A stretch of DNA of 64,000 nt. Source: Bryum argenteum (Eukaryota > Streptophyta > Bryopsida > Bryales > Bryaceae). The translations under genes and the position numbers were made by a program. The stretch's first letter is position 1; every line of letters begins with the position of its first letter. Of the stretch, positions 13,036 through 25,945 are shown piece after piece. The notes beneath the pieces were generated by a model. That model worked only from the letters and a program-made list of their open reading frames with translations. It had not been told where the DNA came from and ran no database searches. The stretch lies in contig CM073324.1 in assembly GCA_037043015.1 (NCBI GenBank), positions 10,685,013 through 10,749,012 on the forward strand. Direction: 5' to 3'.

Positions 13036-15468
13036 TTATGTTTCGACCATTGTAGTCAATTCTACGTTTTATTATGAATATCACCCTTTTCGACTACAAG
13101 GTGAAATTTTCAACTTGTTATGTATTTTGAGGGACGTAATTGTGGTATTTCGTATTACATATTTATATACATGATGTAACTATTGGTAGTGTATTTACAG
13201 ATATTTTAGTTGTAAAGAAGAAAAAGCTTCAAATCTATTTTGTGCATCAACAAAAGGGAGTGAAGTACTCGTTTTACTAGAATTGATCTACTTCTTTACC
13301 TTCATTAATTTGGTGTTACATTTATGACATGTGATAGATTGTAAAGCTCAACCCATCAGGCATGTTATCTCATTGTTGAACTCAAAGTATTTGATATCAT
13401 ACAATTAGGGAAAATAATTACCTCTTGCAAGTTATTTCTCTTTAATATAATAAATATTGGTCTCATTGCAGAATACATATATTTTAGTGAACCTGCCATT
13501 TGTATGTCTGGATTACAAATTTCCAGTTTTTCATGTTGTCGATAACAATCATAGAATTACTTTAGTTACTTCAACCTTGTAACCACCTATGATTCCAAAT
13601 CCAAATTGTTGATACATTCTCAATAATATCATGTTGTTACAAAATGCAAAATGTTTGTGTCTTTCCATTTTGTTACTCTCACAACGTATCCGGTGTCTGT
13701 AGTGAAGAATACTTGCTGTCAAACCGTTGTAAGGATGATAAATTCCATACCAGCCCAGTCAAACGGCAAAAAACTTTGCCCTAATTGGCGTCGTAGTCTG
13801 CTCTTCTAAATTAATCAGGGCCTCGTAATCTGTTCCTCTAAAGCAGTCATTGAGGAACTTATAATGGTACCACTGTTCTTCTAAATTAGTCATTGCTTCA
13901 CTCAAAATGGGCAATATAGGCCAATTCTAAATGAGATGGAGCCCATAAATGGAGCAATTGCCTAAAGAACGCAACATCAGATTCCATGCGGAGTGTTTTC
14001 CCATTTCGATCAATTTCTGAAGCACAGCTTGCAGACGAGTCATTCTAGTTTCATTGACCTTTCTTTGTTTTACTGTGAGCTTCACATAAGAAATACGTAC
14101 AAATTCATCATGGAGATTCGTTACAAACAAGAGACCTCCCCCACGAAGCAAGAAAAGCAAGAGCCGTCTTCGTCGACTGCACATGAAGAATGCTGATTGC
14201 TGAGGAAAAAGGAACATGTGCACAGCAACCCATGCAAAAACAATTTTATAGAGAACGTGCCACACTTCATGTCAGGCTAGTGACGTAACAAAATGAGAGA
14301 CTTGGCTGACATTCAAAATCACTATGACAGCCGGTCTTCAGACAACGACAGCCTTGAGCCACTCATCGCCGCAGTCACGCCATCACCAACACTCACACAC
14401 ACGGCCTTGCATCCTGCCCTGCTGCAAATCAGTAATGATCCAGATCAATCCATACAGAGGTGAAAGGAGGGAGAGAGAGAGAGAGGGAGAGAGAGAGAGG
14501 GAGAGAGAGAGGGAGAGGGAGAGAGGGAGAGAGAGAGAGAGATAACATAGTAAGAGCAAAATAAGCAGGGCAGAGAAACATATATTACAGAAGCCATCGT
14601 CATCATGACATCATGAATGAATATACAGTTTGTAAATCCTAGGCAGATAGATCGACACATTGTTCGAATTGGGGCAGGTCGATCAGTCGTATGACTAGAC
14701 GCTCCTCATGAGTGGAGGTCTACGAGGGTGGTTTCATAACGTCATAATTCCCGTCTGTTGGCATGTATCCACATGCATGCTCCTCTTTCGTCTCTACCAC
14801 TACAATCCTGCTTTTGATAAATCAACAAAAGCCTGGCTAGCTACAATCACAAATTCAAGTGAAAAATCCAAAAAATGAGTGAGGCCCCGTCTCGTGTCTT
14901 CTCCCAGTTCCCTTGTGGGGCTGCCAAAACCGAGCAGAATTAATAATCTGTGTCACTATCTACGATAAACTCCTTACACCTCCACACTGCCTCCTGCTCC
15001 TCCGCAGTGCTCGCCGGCACCCCAATATGTCGAAATATGTATGAAAGACTTAGCATCGCGGCTCAGATGGTCATTTACCATCAGATCAACCCTACCATCA
15101 TAACAATCCCAAGATCCCCACCCCCCACCCAAATCTCTTCTTCCTACTACCAATTTTGCCTCCGAAGGCCAGGGGCGACCAGCAGCATTCCACACTGACC
15201 GCGAGGAATCGCAACTTCGTTCTCAAATGCGATCACGGTGCCTGCTGGAGTGAAGACACCACCTGCTCTTCCAGAGTGCCTGCAAACAGGCCACATTACT
15301 CATAGCCAGGCTACTTGGCCATATTCAGTTACCCGTACTGTACTGTTGCAATACCACGATCGCTGATCGTATCGATACTTCTATCTGTCCGATTCCGAAT
15401 CGGACCCCTCCCTATTGATATACTTGCGATAACAACTGCTGTACACATACGTGTTGCCTCTTCTGCCT
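13036..15468. other. Intergenic DNA and probable 3' flank of the CCCH gene, with (GA)n tract
   Basis: No convincing gene was found. A long imperfect GA microsatellite occupies about 14461-14541. The part nearest the CCCH stop codon (about 14900-15468) is less AT-rich and may be 3' UTR. Short frames around 13927-14265 and 14950-15198 show no recognisable motif. Confidence 0.5.
14461..14541 (+). repeat. (GA)n microsatellite
   Basis: An imperfect purine run of GAGAGA units broken by GG. It generates repetitive Arg/Glu or Ser/Leu frames that are not genes. Confidence 0.95.
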
Positions 15469-17442
15469 TCACCAAGCGGCTGAGTGATCCGGCTCCTCCT
15501 TGACGAGATCGTTCACCCAATCGAGATCGGGAGAGTCTCCGGCGCCCGGCCCAACGTCGTTTAACGAATTGCGGCTCAATCGGCCGTAAATTTTTGCGCG
15601 CAGGTCGCGCCCGGACTCCACACGTTGCACGGTGGGCTCACCGTCATCGTTCTCGTCCACCTCCCATCGCTCCTTCTGCTCCCAACGTGCTGAAACCTTA
15701 GTGGGCGTGCCCGGCACACTCTGCGAACATCGGCGGAGTGGTGAAGGCCCCGTTGTGTATTGCTGCTGGAGCCACTGTGCTGCGGATGCAGGTGGCGCGC
15801 CACGGACTTCCAACTGCTGCAGAGTGGCGATCAGCTCCATCATCGACTTCTGCGGTACTCCTGAGGGTGACGATGGTGCTGAACCCGGGTGCATGCCAGA
15901 ATGCCCATTGTGCACGCTGCGATGATCGTTTGAACTCGGGATGGACAACGTGGGCATCGAGTTCAGCCGATCCAAGTGTCGTCGATGTGCAGGTACTGGT
16001 GAAGTCTGAGCGTGCGCATTGAGCGAACGAGCTTGGGCGGCTTGCTGCAGGGTGGCCTGCAGGGACATCGTCTGAGACATCGCAGATTGGCCTCCGGACA
16101 TGGACAAGCTGCCAAATGAGCCGGAATTTGTCCAGTCATCGGGTGAGGACGGAGACAGTGGAGGAGAGCCCGTGGGGGAAAGAGGGGGGGACATTGGTGG
16201 TGCATAGTGAACGTGCCCAGCAAGAGTCGACCTGGGCGATGAAGTTTGCGACGAGACGCACCCCGGGCCCGAGTGCGATGCACTGGAGTAGCCAGAAAAG
16301 TGGCTTAACGGAGACCCCATGTTGCCCAGCGATGAGCCGTCGTAGGAAGATAATGCTTCATAAGCAAATGCTCCATCGTAACTGGCCGCTGCAGCAGATC
16401 GCGGGGAACCATCGTAGGAACCCCCGTTGCGAGCGGCTGTCGTGGCTGCGTTGGCTGCATTTGGGAGCAACCGCAGCTGCTCCTGCGTGTGAGCAAAGAA
16501 GCACACACGACGCCGGCAGTTTCGACCATCCTTGCACGGCTGGGTGCGATAACGGGCAGGATGCAGCCAGCACTCGAACACCCCATGAGCGAACTCACAA
16601 GCATCGCCACGCCGACAGCTGCCTTTCCGGAAGTCGGGACAAGCAGTGCCGGAGTAATGGAATCGACGAGGATCCCGTCGACGGGCTTTTTCGCCTGGAT
16701 GAGCAAATGGGCACTCCGTCCAGTCGTGGCTCCTCCCCCTCATGCACCGGCGCACCTTGAACTCGAACATCCTGAACTGATCGCACCCGTACATATCCAC
16801 CGCAGGCCAACTCTCCTCATCCTCATTGTTGGAAGGCAGATACTTGTTGAAAAGCGCATCGGAAAATGTCGGGGACCCCATCGATGATCCACCACCTCCG
16901 AGGGGCGAACCAGGAGGCAGAGTGAGACCTCGTAAGTCTGGCCTACCAGCGCCTTTGCCCGCCTCGTCGAAAAAGCCCCCCTTCCCAGACGCCGCTTCAA
17001 CTAGGGAGTCGTCATCGAGCATAGATAATCCAGAAAACTCCGACTTCGATACAGGCGAACTCGGTGGGCTACCAAAGAAGTTGCCGTAGGAGTGCAGACT
17101 GCTCCCGCCGCCAAAACTCTGGCTGCGCTGGTACACCTGAGGTGAGGAGCCATTGAGAGCGGCCTCAGCGTCCTTTATAGCAGCGGGGGAGAAGGAGTTC
17201 AACCGCCGCATTGCATGCTGGGGTGCGGGCTGTTGCATGTGCTGCTGAGAGGTCGGCACGTAGTCCACCATCGACTCATACAACGACGACGACCCTTGGG
17301 CTTCTAATGAGGACGATAATCCAGTAGCTCCCCCACTCATAAACAACGACTCCCCTCCGAAAAACTGCCGCTCCTGCTGCCTTTGCAACACTGCCAACAT
17401 TATCTCGGACTGCCTAGACCCCCTCAAAGGAGTGAACAACAC
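15469..17442 (-). CDS. RR-type tandem CCCH zinc-finger protein (plant TZF)
   Basis: An intronless frame of 657 residues. Plant RR-TZF proteins bind AU-rich or other RNA elements, shuttle between nucleus and cytoplasmic granules, and affect mRNA decay in stress and hormone responses. The diagnostic array is complete. An arginine-rich part has C233-X5-H239-X4-C244-X3-H248. The fingers are C268-X7-C276-X5-C282-X3-H286, X16, then C303-X5-C309-X4-C314-X3-H318. Flanks are Ser/Gly/Gln-rich and probably disordered; an acidic patch precedes the fingers. The C-terminus has [11 protein letters not shown], like the conserved tail of ankyrin-type members, yet no ankyrin repeats lie upstream of the fingers here. 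Start at 17442; an in-frame Met at 17400 (MLAVLQRQQ) is an alternative. The coding sequence is much more GC-rich than its surroundings, as expected for a real exon. Confidence 0.95.
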   Translation of the reverse strand: MLFTPLRGSRQSEIMLAVLQRQQERQFFGGESLFMSGGATGLSSSLEAQGSSSLYESMVDYVPTSQQHMQQPAPQHAMRRLNSFSPAAIKDAEAALNGSSPQVYQRSQSFGGGSSLHSYGNFFGSPPSSPVSKSEFSGLSMLDDDSLVEAASGKGGFFDEAGKGAGRPDLRGLTLPPGSPLGGGGSSMGSPTFSDALFNKYLPSNNEDEESWPAVDMYGCDQFRMFEFKVRRCMRGRSHDWTECPFAHPGEKARRRDPRRFHYSGTACPDFRKGSCRRGDACEFAHGVFECWLHPARYRTQPCKDGRNCRRRVCFFAHTQEQLRLLPNAANAATTAARNGGSYDGSPRSAAAASYDGAFAYEALSSYDGSSLGNMGSPLSHFSGYSSASHSGPGCVSSQTSSPRSTLAGHVHYAPPMSPPLSPTGSPPLSPSSPDDWTNSGSFGSLSMSGGQSAMSQTMSLQATLQQAAQARSLNAHAQTSPVPAHRRHLDRLNSMPTLSIPSSNDHRSVHNGHSGMHPGSAPSSPSGVPQKSMMELIATLQQLEVRGAPPASAAQWLQQQYTTGPSPLRRCSQSVPGTPTKVSARWEQKERWEVDENDDGEPTVQRVESGRDLRAKIYGRLSRNSLNDVGPGAGDSPDLDWVNDLVKEEPDHSAAW

Positions 17443-17940
17443 TACACCTCACCCACAGCTCGTTCTTCGTCCACCTCCGCACCTCAGGCTCATCTCCTCT
17501 TACAATCTCTTCCTCTTCGACACACTTAATAAGCAGACACCAGACCTAACCTCTCAAGAACGTGCACGAACACAACAGAACCCCCCAAGTCGCAAATCAA
17601 CACAGCGTGAACTCGACTCGGCCTCACCAACGCGGTCACAAACGGAATCCACAAACGAACCTTTCTAAAAATCGTGTCTCCAGGTCTCTCCAAATTTGCA
17701 TCGACCGATGCCACAAAGTGATCCCGGAGCGTCGTTGCGAGGCAACAAGAAGTGCAGGCCAGGTCGTGCGCCCGCCGAATGGGGAAGGACATTATGACCA
17801 TCTATTGGACGACGGATTCGTCCTTCGGTTGGCGCCCGGTCGCGCCACCCTCGGGGTCGGGCACGGGCGCCCGTTGCAACGTTGCGAGCGTCCTCTTCTC
17901 AGCATACCGAGGGCGCGTTTCCTAAATCTACCAATTTGAT
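17443..17940 (-). promoter_or_regulatory. 5' leader and promoter region of the CCCH gene
   Basis: This 0.5-kb segment upstream of the start codon is much less AT-rich than the DNA beyond 17940, where base composition changes sharply. Stress-inducible TZF genes usually carry a leader of this kind. No TATA box or transcription start could be assigned with confidence. Confidence 0.4.
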
Positions 17941-19845
17941 TCTCCTCTGCGTTGGAATCCACAAAAACTAATAAATTTGGAAGCTTAGAATCTACATCCC
18001 CTTAAATTTGGTCGAAGGCCAATTTCTCGAGTCTTTTCCAAGTGGGACCCCTTGAATCTTTCTGTAGCTATTTACTAGTTCCTCGCATTATCTTGGGTGT
18101 TTTTAGATTTCTGATTAAATATGGTAAGTGGGGTCATCCATTGGGGGCACAATATGTTTGTTTTTTTTTTTTTTTTTAATCCTTCAAACCAGGAAAGAGT
18201 ATCACCGCCTTGTTTGTGCTACAAGCTATTGGTGAGGTCTTCATTCATTCATTTTTACATTTTGGATACCAAATTGTTTTTCATCAACTTTTAAACTTTC
18301 TTCACATATTTCAATTTTGGCTTTCACATTTTTCATTTGTTTCAACTACTTTAATTCAAACAACGTCTCACGTACTATCGTGATTACATTTGTCTTCCGC
18401 TACTTGACAACTTCTCTAAATCACGAATCTTCTTTCAGATCTTATCCTGTCTTGAGGGAACCCACCCAACCTCCTACATGCTATCGTGAGTATATTTGTG
18501 TCTACTCCTACATGCTATAGTGATTATATTTGTGTCGCCTACCCAACAACTTTCATAAATTTAAACATTCATAAGTCTTTTATTTGGGTTGCGAAGATAT
18601 CCTATCTATGTGAAATCCAATCAACATCCCACATTCTGTCATGTTCATATTTATCTCAACTAGTAACAACTTTTAAAGAACACAATCTTGGTGAAGTTTC
18701 GTGTAGTACGAAAGACTTATATTTTCAAAATAAAACTCATCTTTTTAGAATAAAACTCAATCAAATGTTCTTCATTTTATTGTGTTTATATTTGTGTCGA
18801 CTACCCGACAACTTCTCTAAACCAATATCTTGGTGGCTTTCTTATAGGGTCAAACTTGGTCAAACTCGGTCAAAGCTTGTTCTGACAAAATAAAACCTTG
18901 TCAAACAACTTAAATTCTATCACAATCATATTTGTGCCAACTAGCCAACCACGTTGGTGCCTTACCATCTTATGTCAGCTTGCAGAACTTAACCTATCAC
19001 AATAAAACCTAGTCAAGGTCCCACATTCTAGGATATAAGTTGTTCTATTGAGTACCCAACAATAATTGTAATCCATTTCTATTAACAAAACAAAAGCTAT
19101 ACTTTCTAGTAACAACTTTGCCAAGATTTTACATTCTATAATGTCAATATTTGTGTCAACTACCCAACAACTTTTGTAACAAAATTTACAACCAAACCTT
19201 ATGGCCAAACCACCAAATCCGTCACCACCTAAGAATCTCAACCTCAATTGCAGAAAAATGTCCAATTAGCTCATCATATCAACTAGTTTGTTTTTTGGAT
19301 TAGTTCTAGATAAATTTAAGCAAGGTAAGTTGATGTTCTACTATTGGTTTTCAGATGTGACGTATAATGATACCACAATGGTACCTTAGAATCCAGATAG
19401 ACCTTAAGGTCTTGCAAGAATGTTCATGTGGCATGAACTTAGACATCAACCATTACTTTTTTACTTGATAGTTTGTTTGAGAATTATTTTCTTAAATTAT
19501 TTTTTGTTTTTCACATGTACACACGAGTAGATTTCTTGGATATGCAATTGTATTAACAATTTCTCAAAGACAAATCCTATCCAAGAAGTCTTGCTATTAC
19601 AAATAATGAACGTTGTTGATAATCTACTCAATTATACAAGGCAAATGGTTTGTTTTGTTTTGCGAGTGACATTATGATCTCGGGAACTCCTAGTTGGATT
19701 AGGGTGCATGAGAGGTTCTCGAAAGAGGATTGTATAGTGTTCACGTTGTATAGCCATTCAATGATTATCTCATCATGTATAATTTTCATGTTGAGAGGGG
19801 ATAGTAATCTTACCGTAGGTATTAAATGACCTCGAAGCATACATT
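17941..19845. other. AT-rich intergenic DNA with imperfect internal repetition
   Basis: No gene recognised. Between about 18400 and 19170, short blocks such as TATATTTGTGTC and ACTACCCAACAACTTT recur many times at irregular spacing, which looks like an old degenerate tandem repeat. Open frames across it reflect the repeat. Confidence 0.45.
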
Positions 19846-19932
19846 AAAGGATAGGCTAAACGAACACTCTATTACCTCCGATCTCAAAATAGGTTCGGAG
19901 TTCTTCTTCTCTTCTTGTACCATTGAAGTTCA
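19846..19932 (+). repeat. Dispersed repeat family B, copy 2
   Basis: It reads AAAGGATAGGCTAAACGAAC and then AAAATAGGTTCGGAG, as at 11731. It ends where a TTAA-type element end begins at 19933. Confidence 0.55.
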
Positions 19933-20480
19933 TTAACCCCTAAAGTTGAAAGCCCCCAAAACTGCCAAAACTCTTGAAAACCACCCTCTTTCGATGCAAG
20001 ATGAGAATTCTCAACTTTTGACGTAATCTCACGTATGTAACCGTAAGATCTTATACCTCACTTATCCACCTATGTGCGTACCAAGACTTAGTCTCAAATT
20101 CCCTACCGATTGTAAGATCATAACATTCAAAGTTGAAAAAGGAGTTTTCTTTTCCCTTGTTACAAAATGGGTTTGAAAGTGTTCGTGAGCCCAAAAAACC
20201 AATTTCAAGAGTAACTTTGAATTATGGCTCTTTGAAATCTTGTTCCTAAGTAAGTGAGGAACATGTCTATGCAATTTTTACCCTCACGGGACCTATAAAA
20301 CCTAAAAAAATGCTTGAATTTCCACATGGAGGTATGCTGAAATTCGACTTCGAAGACCCCTCTTTGATAATAAAAATGGCATGTGAAGAATAATTGGATG
20401 AAGGATCCAAACGGTGAGATCATGTCTTAAAACCTTATTTCCAAGTAAAAAAAAACAAAAAAACAAAAATTGAAACAAAA
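19933..20480. mobile_element. TTAA-family element, one end recognisable
   Basis: It starts TTAACCCCTAAAGTTGAAAG. Inside, GTAAGATCTTATACCTCACTT and AAAATGGCATGTGAAGAA-type blocks resemble the outer third of the elements at 25946 and 48279 (TAAGATCTTGTACCTAACTT). No matching opposite TTAA end was found, so it is truncated or very diverged. Confidence 0.45.
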
Positions 20481-20720
20481 GTTAAAATCTCAATTTCTGG
20501 TGAATTCTTGAAGTTCATGTGATCTTATATATTTGGGCAGATATTGAGAATAAACGAGCATGTACCGCAGTTTGAGCTGATTTCGAATAGTGTTTTCAAA
20601 GTAAATATCTCCTAGAGTATGAGGAATTTGAAGCATGAAATGTCTTTTCGGAAAGGTATGGAAAAACTCTACAACTTGCAAAAGGTTTCAATTTCATACA
20701 AGCTAAATATAGTAAACAAT
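20480..20720 (+). repeat. Dispersed repeat family E, copy 1
   Basis: Blocks TTGGGCAGATATTGAG, TAAACGAGCATGTACCGCA and GAAAGGTATGGAAAAACTCT recur on the minus strand near 62490-62730 and, more weakly, near 56640-56870. The blocks are non-coding and of unknown class. Confidence 0.5.
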
Positions 20721-21220
20721 GGGCTGACCCATGTCGGGCTCTTTTCGACATGAGGGTATAATAGTTTCCAGAATAACTTCTCAACCATGGTCTCCCAATT
20801 GGCTGCTATAGAAAGTTGATCTCGAACAAGTTGTATAGAGAACAGGTTCTTACCGTCCTTTTCTGCAGAAGTTATGCTCACACATGATGAAAGGAGGTGG
20901 TCACTACTGTAAGTTTAGGCTTGTTTCTAGGCTTTTGCATGCATGCTTGTAAACACGCCTTGAAACGCCCATTTGAGAATGAGAAGAAAGAGATTGCTGG
21001 TGCGTCTCACCTTTTTTTAAATCATATGATTCCAGACTTTCCTGGAGTTGATATAAGTCACAGGTTTCAAATTTGAAAGGCAAAATTTTATCACTGTCAA
21101 AGTTTTGGAGTTCATCCGGAATTTGATGGAGTGTGTGTAGCTTGGATAAACTCAATTAGGAGAATTGAACATTTTACGATCTTGTAGTGTATGTGATGAA
21201 GGCTAGGGTGACTTGTTTAG

Positions 21221-21410
21221 TTTATGGTATGGTGCTCTATAATGGCTCAATTTTCAGCACGAGAGATCTACATGGATGTCACCAGTACAAGCAATTTTAC
21301 GTACATGGGGAAAATTAGTAAAAGAATAGAGCAAGTGGAATCATCATTTTTGGACTCTTCTACAATGAGTTATGAATTTTTGAAGTTGAAAGTATAGGTG
21401 TTCCTAAAAT
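21221..21410 (+). repeat. Dispersed repeat family A, copy 2
   Basis: It shares GGCTCAATTTTCAGCAC, ATAGAGCAAGTGGAATCATC and TTTTGGACTCTTCTACAAT with copies at 8258 and 22943. The match to copy 3 continues through CTAAAATGGTGCCCTAAAA. Confidence 0.7.
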
Positions 21411-21779
21411 GGTGCCCTAAAAAGATACCCTATAATGTTTGCGGTGAGTACATGATACTATTGCGTGGGGAATCTATTATGTACCTTTGACTCAAGATTA
21501 CTAGGGCTCCATTTTCGGCACTGCACCATTTTTGGCACTGCTACCATAGTGCTCCCATTTGAGCTCAATCACTGTTCTTGGTTACCTACCAAATTTATAT
21601 TTTTTTTTTAAAAAGAAGAAAAAACCTAAAACCTAACTTTCAAACACCACATACCCCACACTAGTACAAAATGTGGTCGACTACACCACTCCGCGATACC
21701 CCGATCTCATCCTTGGTGTAGTGAGTGGTGTAGTTGAAGAAAACTTTGTGCAATATATCAAGAGGGTGCAGCGACTGTA

Positions 21780-21880
21780 ATCAGACTACGTGCTTCGCTC
21801 AGTGGCGAGCCACGTAGGGTACCCGAGTGGTAGGAAGATGGTGCGAGATTCGAATCTCTTTGACAACGTTGGGAACGCTC
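21780..21880 (+). repeat. tRNA-like fragment or second SINE-type repeat
   Basis: CCCGAGTGGTAGGAAG resembles a Ser/Leu tRNA A box and GAGATTCGAATCTC a B box. They are too close together for an intact tRNA, and no acceptor stem is seen. A tRNA pseudogene or the head of a SINE is likely. Confidence 0.35.
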
Positions 21881-22942
21881 CATGTAGTGTTGTTCACTCA
21901 TATCTTTTTGCGGAATTAACATAGGCAACATAAATTGAGCCCTATGGCGTTGTACACGAAAGATACCACCAATATACACCGATTATTCATCACCGCAGGC
22001 ATACTCGGATGTAGAATGTGTGCTCCTTTACTCCAATCTTCAGAGGAATTCTGTAAGACCTTACAAATTCCACGCACAATCGAACAATCCAAAAGAATAG
22101 CACCGTTACTAAACCCACAAATTACATCGCTAAACCTCCGTGGATAAAAACAAAATTTTGTGACAAAAAGCCAAAAAAAAAAGCCAATTATGTGCAAAGG
22201 AACTAACGTCACTTGGGGGGCATTGCAATTAAAGGCATGATGAGGCGACGGTCATTCATATGATTGCAGGATGATTCAAGGAACTCGAGAGGCTCATCAA
22301 GGGCCTCATTAATTGAGACACAAAGTGACAATGACTTGATCAACAAGTCATGCAGCAATGTCACAAGACACAATTGTTCACTGCATATCAAAATCCCACC
22401 GTACTCTATGGGGGCATTCATTTCATTAGTCATTCAAGCATGTCGCCACTCAATGTCCAATGGAAAATCATTATTATTATTATGGAACTACTTTCAAATT
22501 TTAAATGATATGAATCACCCCCTATTACCGTGCCTCTCACTCTAGTCAGATTTGCACATTTGAATCCCAAGTAAGAAAATGATTTCAGTTTCTTCTTACA
22601 TTGAAAGTTCGACTAATTACTCAGAGAATAGAAATTATGAGTCTTTGTGCAAGATGGTTTTCTGCCATTAATTTATAATGTACACTGAAATTTATATTTG
22701 GTGTTGTATGCACTAATTGATTTAAGCCTACTTTTTATCTTAGAATTTACTAACTATGTTCACAAGTTTGTCTTTCTCCAAGTACTATATGTTGTTATTT
22801 TCTTCGTAAAATATTCGTCAAAAGTAAATAGATATAGCGAACCCTAATTATATAGTGTGGCTACACTAAATATAACTCTTAGTGTAGTATACAATGTACT
22901 GAACCTTTTATTATGTATATGATTCACTATGAAAGAGTAACC

Positions 22943-23170
22943 CATATAGTAAGGTGCTCAATAATGGCTCAATTTTCAGCATAAGGAGTCTATATGGAAG
23001 GAATGTTAGTAGTTTTCATGCATAGAGAAAGTAAGTGGGAACATAGAGGACGTAAAGTTATCATTTTTGGACTCTTCTACAATTAGTTATGAGTTTTTGA
23101 AGCTAGACTTATAGGTGTTTCTAAAATGGTGTCCTGAAATTGCACCTTAGAATGTTTGCTCTAAGTGCAT
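22943..23170 (+). repeat. Dispersed repeat family A, copy 3
   Basis: It opens with TAGTAAGGTGCTCAATAATG exactly as at 8258. It then follows copy 2 through TTTTGGACTCTTCTACAAT and CCTAAAATGGTGTCCTGAAA-like sequence. Confidence 0.7.
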
Positions 23171-25460
23171 GGTATCGTTGGATTGGGGAGCTATTGTGTA
23201 TATGTGAGAGAAGATTACTAGAGCTCCAATACCTTTTAGCACTTCCCTTAGCATGTAAATGTGATGGTTATATGGTAATGATTTGTAATTTTCAACAACT
23301 AGTTAAGAAAAAGCAAACATAGCATGCCTTGTAACACTTTAATTTTGTAATACCAACATGCAGTTGAGATTGCTATCAACATCAATCTTGGAGATAAGAT
23401 CAATAAATGTGTTTTTTTAATATATGAAAGAGTTCAATTTGGCAATTATATGTAAAAGTAGGACTAGAAGCCAATAAGTAATTAATATTTTATACAACAA
23501 ATGTTTGTTTCGATAATTATTTTTCTACAAATGAAGCGACTATGTGGCCGGCAAGGGCGTATGAGGTGTCCTAGGACTCATTCCGAGGATCTCATAAAAT
23601 TGAAAACCAACAAGTTGGTTGGGAGGTACAAAATTTAAAAAAAAATTAACCAATAAATATGCACGTTCATTTATTTTCAATGTAATATTTTAATGGAGGG
23701 TGAACTTTTAGAAATTAACCAAGAATTTACTTGGATAACAAAGGTGTGATTTCATAAAGGGTAAAGACTGTTGAAAGTAGAAGTTGGATATCACAATACA
23801 GAAGGATAGCTTGGGCCAGAAAATCGACCATAGGAGTCAACATGGGCATAGCAATGTTGCGAGACATACTAGTACATTATTTAGTACGTTAACTTCTTGT
23901 ATTCTAGTAATCATGTGAAGGAATTCAAGTCATTGTCAAATGAGGCCAAATGAGGTCATATGCAAAATGACTGTATAAGTTGAAAACCTCACATAGATAA
24001 GAACCAAAAACATACAAATTTAGAAAGTAGCTATTTTATGACTTGATGTATTTTTTTACCTCCTAGAAACAAAACTATATTTAAAATAATTATAAATTAA
24101 TGTTGAGCTTATTAATTCTTTCAAACTGTAATTCTAAACATAAAAGAGCCTTAGAAAAAAATGAAAATGTGCCCTTCCTACCAATCACGTATCATTTAGT
24201 AATTCACTTGCTTCTTGTGTGATCCACCAAAGTTACAAGGCACATTTGATTCAAATCCCTTCACAAGACACTAAACATAGTCACCTCACACTTCCTCTCA
24301 CAAGAGATATGATTCGATTCTCACATAATTATAAATAATCGGAACTAATAAATTATTTTCTATTTTATCAAACCTTGGCTTCATTTTCATGCCCTAAAAA
24401 GACATTCAATTACCACAGATATTCATTTTCCCCTACACATTAGAAACAATCAACGAAAGTCTAGTTCTTGGCATAACATCCACTACACTGAATAGATAGA
24501 TTAGTGTAAGATTTTTATGAGATTTGAAAATGCTGTAAGTTTTTACTTTTGATTGAAAAAAATTTGCCAAGAGTATTGATTTCAACACTGTGAAAGGCTC
24601 CCCATCTTGACGGATGTAGAGGGTAAAAATATTGACCAAGAGTAAAAACTTATAACATGTTCATATAAATTAGTGTATCTAACACTAATCTACCTATTTA
24701 GTGTACTACTGGAACGTTGTAGGCTGCCAATGGAAGTTGTACGGTAATTATGTATACAACTGTTATAAAATGAATCCAATTCGTATGGTAATTATGTATA
24801 CAATTGTTATAAAATGAATCCAAGTTGTACGGTAATAAATTCTTTAACTTTTTCTATGATTTATCTTCTTCGAAACAATCAACAACTTGCAAAATTCTTT
24901 AAAAGAAGCGTTTACAATGAAAGGCGATTTTAGACATGTCTACTTCCTATTCACCTCCAACTCTTGATTCCTATAAGCAATGACACATGTAGAAGCATAA
25001 TGACACATGTATAACATGTTGCCCAGCTGAGGTTCCAACTGGCCTAACCCAGATGGTTAGTTTGACCACCCTATGGTTAGTTTGGTTGGAACAATTCAAC
25101 TCAGGGGTAGGGGGTGGGGCCAGGCATTGTTTTTATCCCATGATGTTCTTGAGTGGAACGCACAACTTTGCATTGAATTGGGGAGGAAGGATTCCCTCTT
25201 CTTGCTTGACTTTGTACCCTCCCCCTTGACTGCACTAGGGTTAAATTTAACTCTACCTCAAGTGTCACCACCTTGGGGCTGCCTTAGCCATGCACTCCCC
25301 ATACTTACTACTAAATTATCTTTGTTTCCCATGCTTGGGATGTAGGGTTCCATAGCTAGAACTGCACTCTCATCAATGTTTTCACCCTCTTTGTTGAGTC
25401 ATGAGTGATCCCCATTTGCATTGAGCCTTTACCGCCGGCAGGGCAAGGCAAATGTACAAG
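23171..25460. other. AT-rich intergenic DNA with a 44-bp tandem repeat
   Basis: No gene seen. A 44-bp unit containing GGTAATTATGTATACAA is repeated about 2.3 times at 24734-24836. The stretch at 25040-25340 is somewhat less AT-rich and has a 90-codon frame with no recognisable motif. It is not called a gene. Confidence 0.5.
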
Positions 25461-25462
25461 AC

Positions 25463-25614
25463 TTAGGAAAGGTTTACACTACGGTGAAGAAGGTCACTGG
25501 TCGGTCAAGAATTTCATTTTCATCGATCATATTCCAAGAGTTTAACGTTTAATCAATCAAACTTGAGAATTCTTCATAATTTCTTGACTGGTGGATAGTG
25601 TAAACCGGCCCTTA
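25463..25614. mobile_element. Short inverted-repeat element (MITE), family F copy 1
   Basis: The left end is TAGGAAAGGTTTACACTA. The right end, reverse-complemented, is TAAGGGCCGGTTTACACTA. A second inverted block (GTCAAGAAT / ATTTCTTGAC) lies inside. The 152-bp size and terminal inverted repeats suggest a non-autonomous DNA transposon; the end motif resembles that at 27886. Confidence 0.6.
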
Positions 25615-25649
25615 GACATTTCACTGTTGTATTAGGCGGCGATAAAGGG

Positions 25650-25711
25650 TTAACCTTATGATCCAGTTCTACAGTGATCTGTAGACGGCCATATCTCGAA
25701 CCCGTGAACTT

Positions 25712-25747
<36 letters not shown>

Positions 25748-25913
25748 TTTTGGAAAAATTTCAACCGTAGGATCTTGTTTATAAGTGTCTATTTAATCTG
25801 CGCGTGGATTTTGTCATATTTCACGGTGTAGATCTTGACATATATTGAGTCAAATGGATTAGTATGTGTGAAAACATCGTGGCAAAATGGCCCTTTGGAG
25901 CATTAGGGGTTAA
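25650..25913. mobile_element. TTAA-ended element (264 bp)
   Basis: It begins TTAACCTTATGATCC and ends CATTAGGGGTTAA. It contains a long A run (about 25717-25745) and the block TTTCAACCGTAGGATCTTG, found near the ends of the larger family members. It lies 32 bp from the next member at 25946. Confidence 0.5.
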
Positions 25914-25945
25914 GTGTTACCACTTCGTACATGAGTGAGGAGTCT

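Noticed and set aside
14324..14660. Arg/Glu-rich and Ser/Leu-rich frames
   Set aside because: Products of the (GA)n microsatellite.
16116..16887. Long plus-strand frames (up to 214 codons) within the CCCH gene
   Set aside because: Shadows of the GC-rich minus-strand CCCH frame, which carries the complete zinc-finger pattern.
21815..21870. Possible tRNA gene
   Set aside because: A-box-like and B-box-like blocks are too close, and no acceptor or anticodon stem can be drawn.
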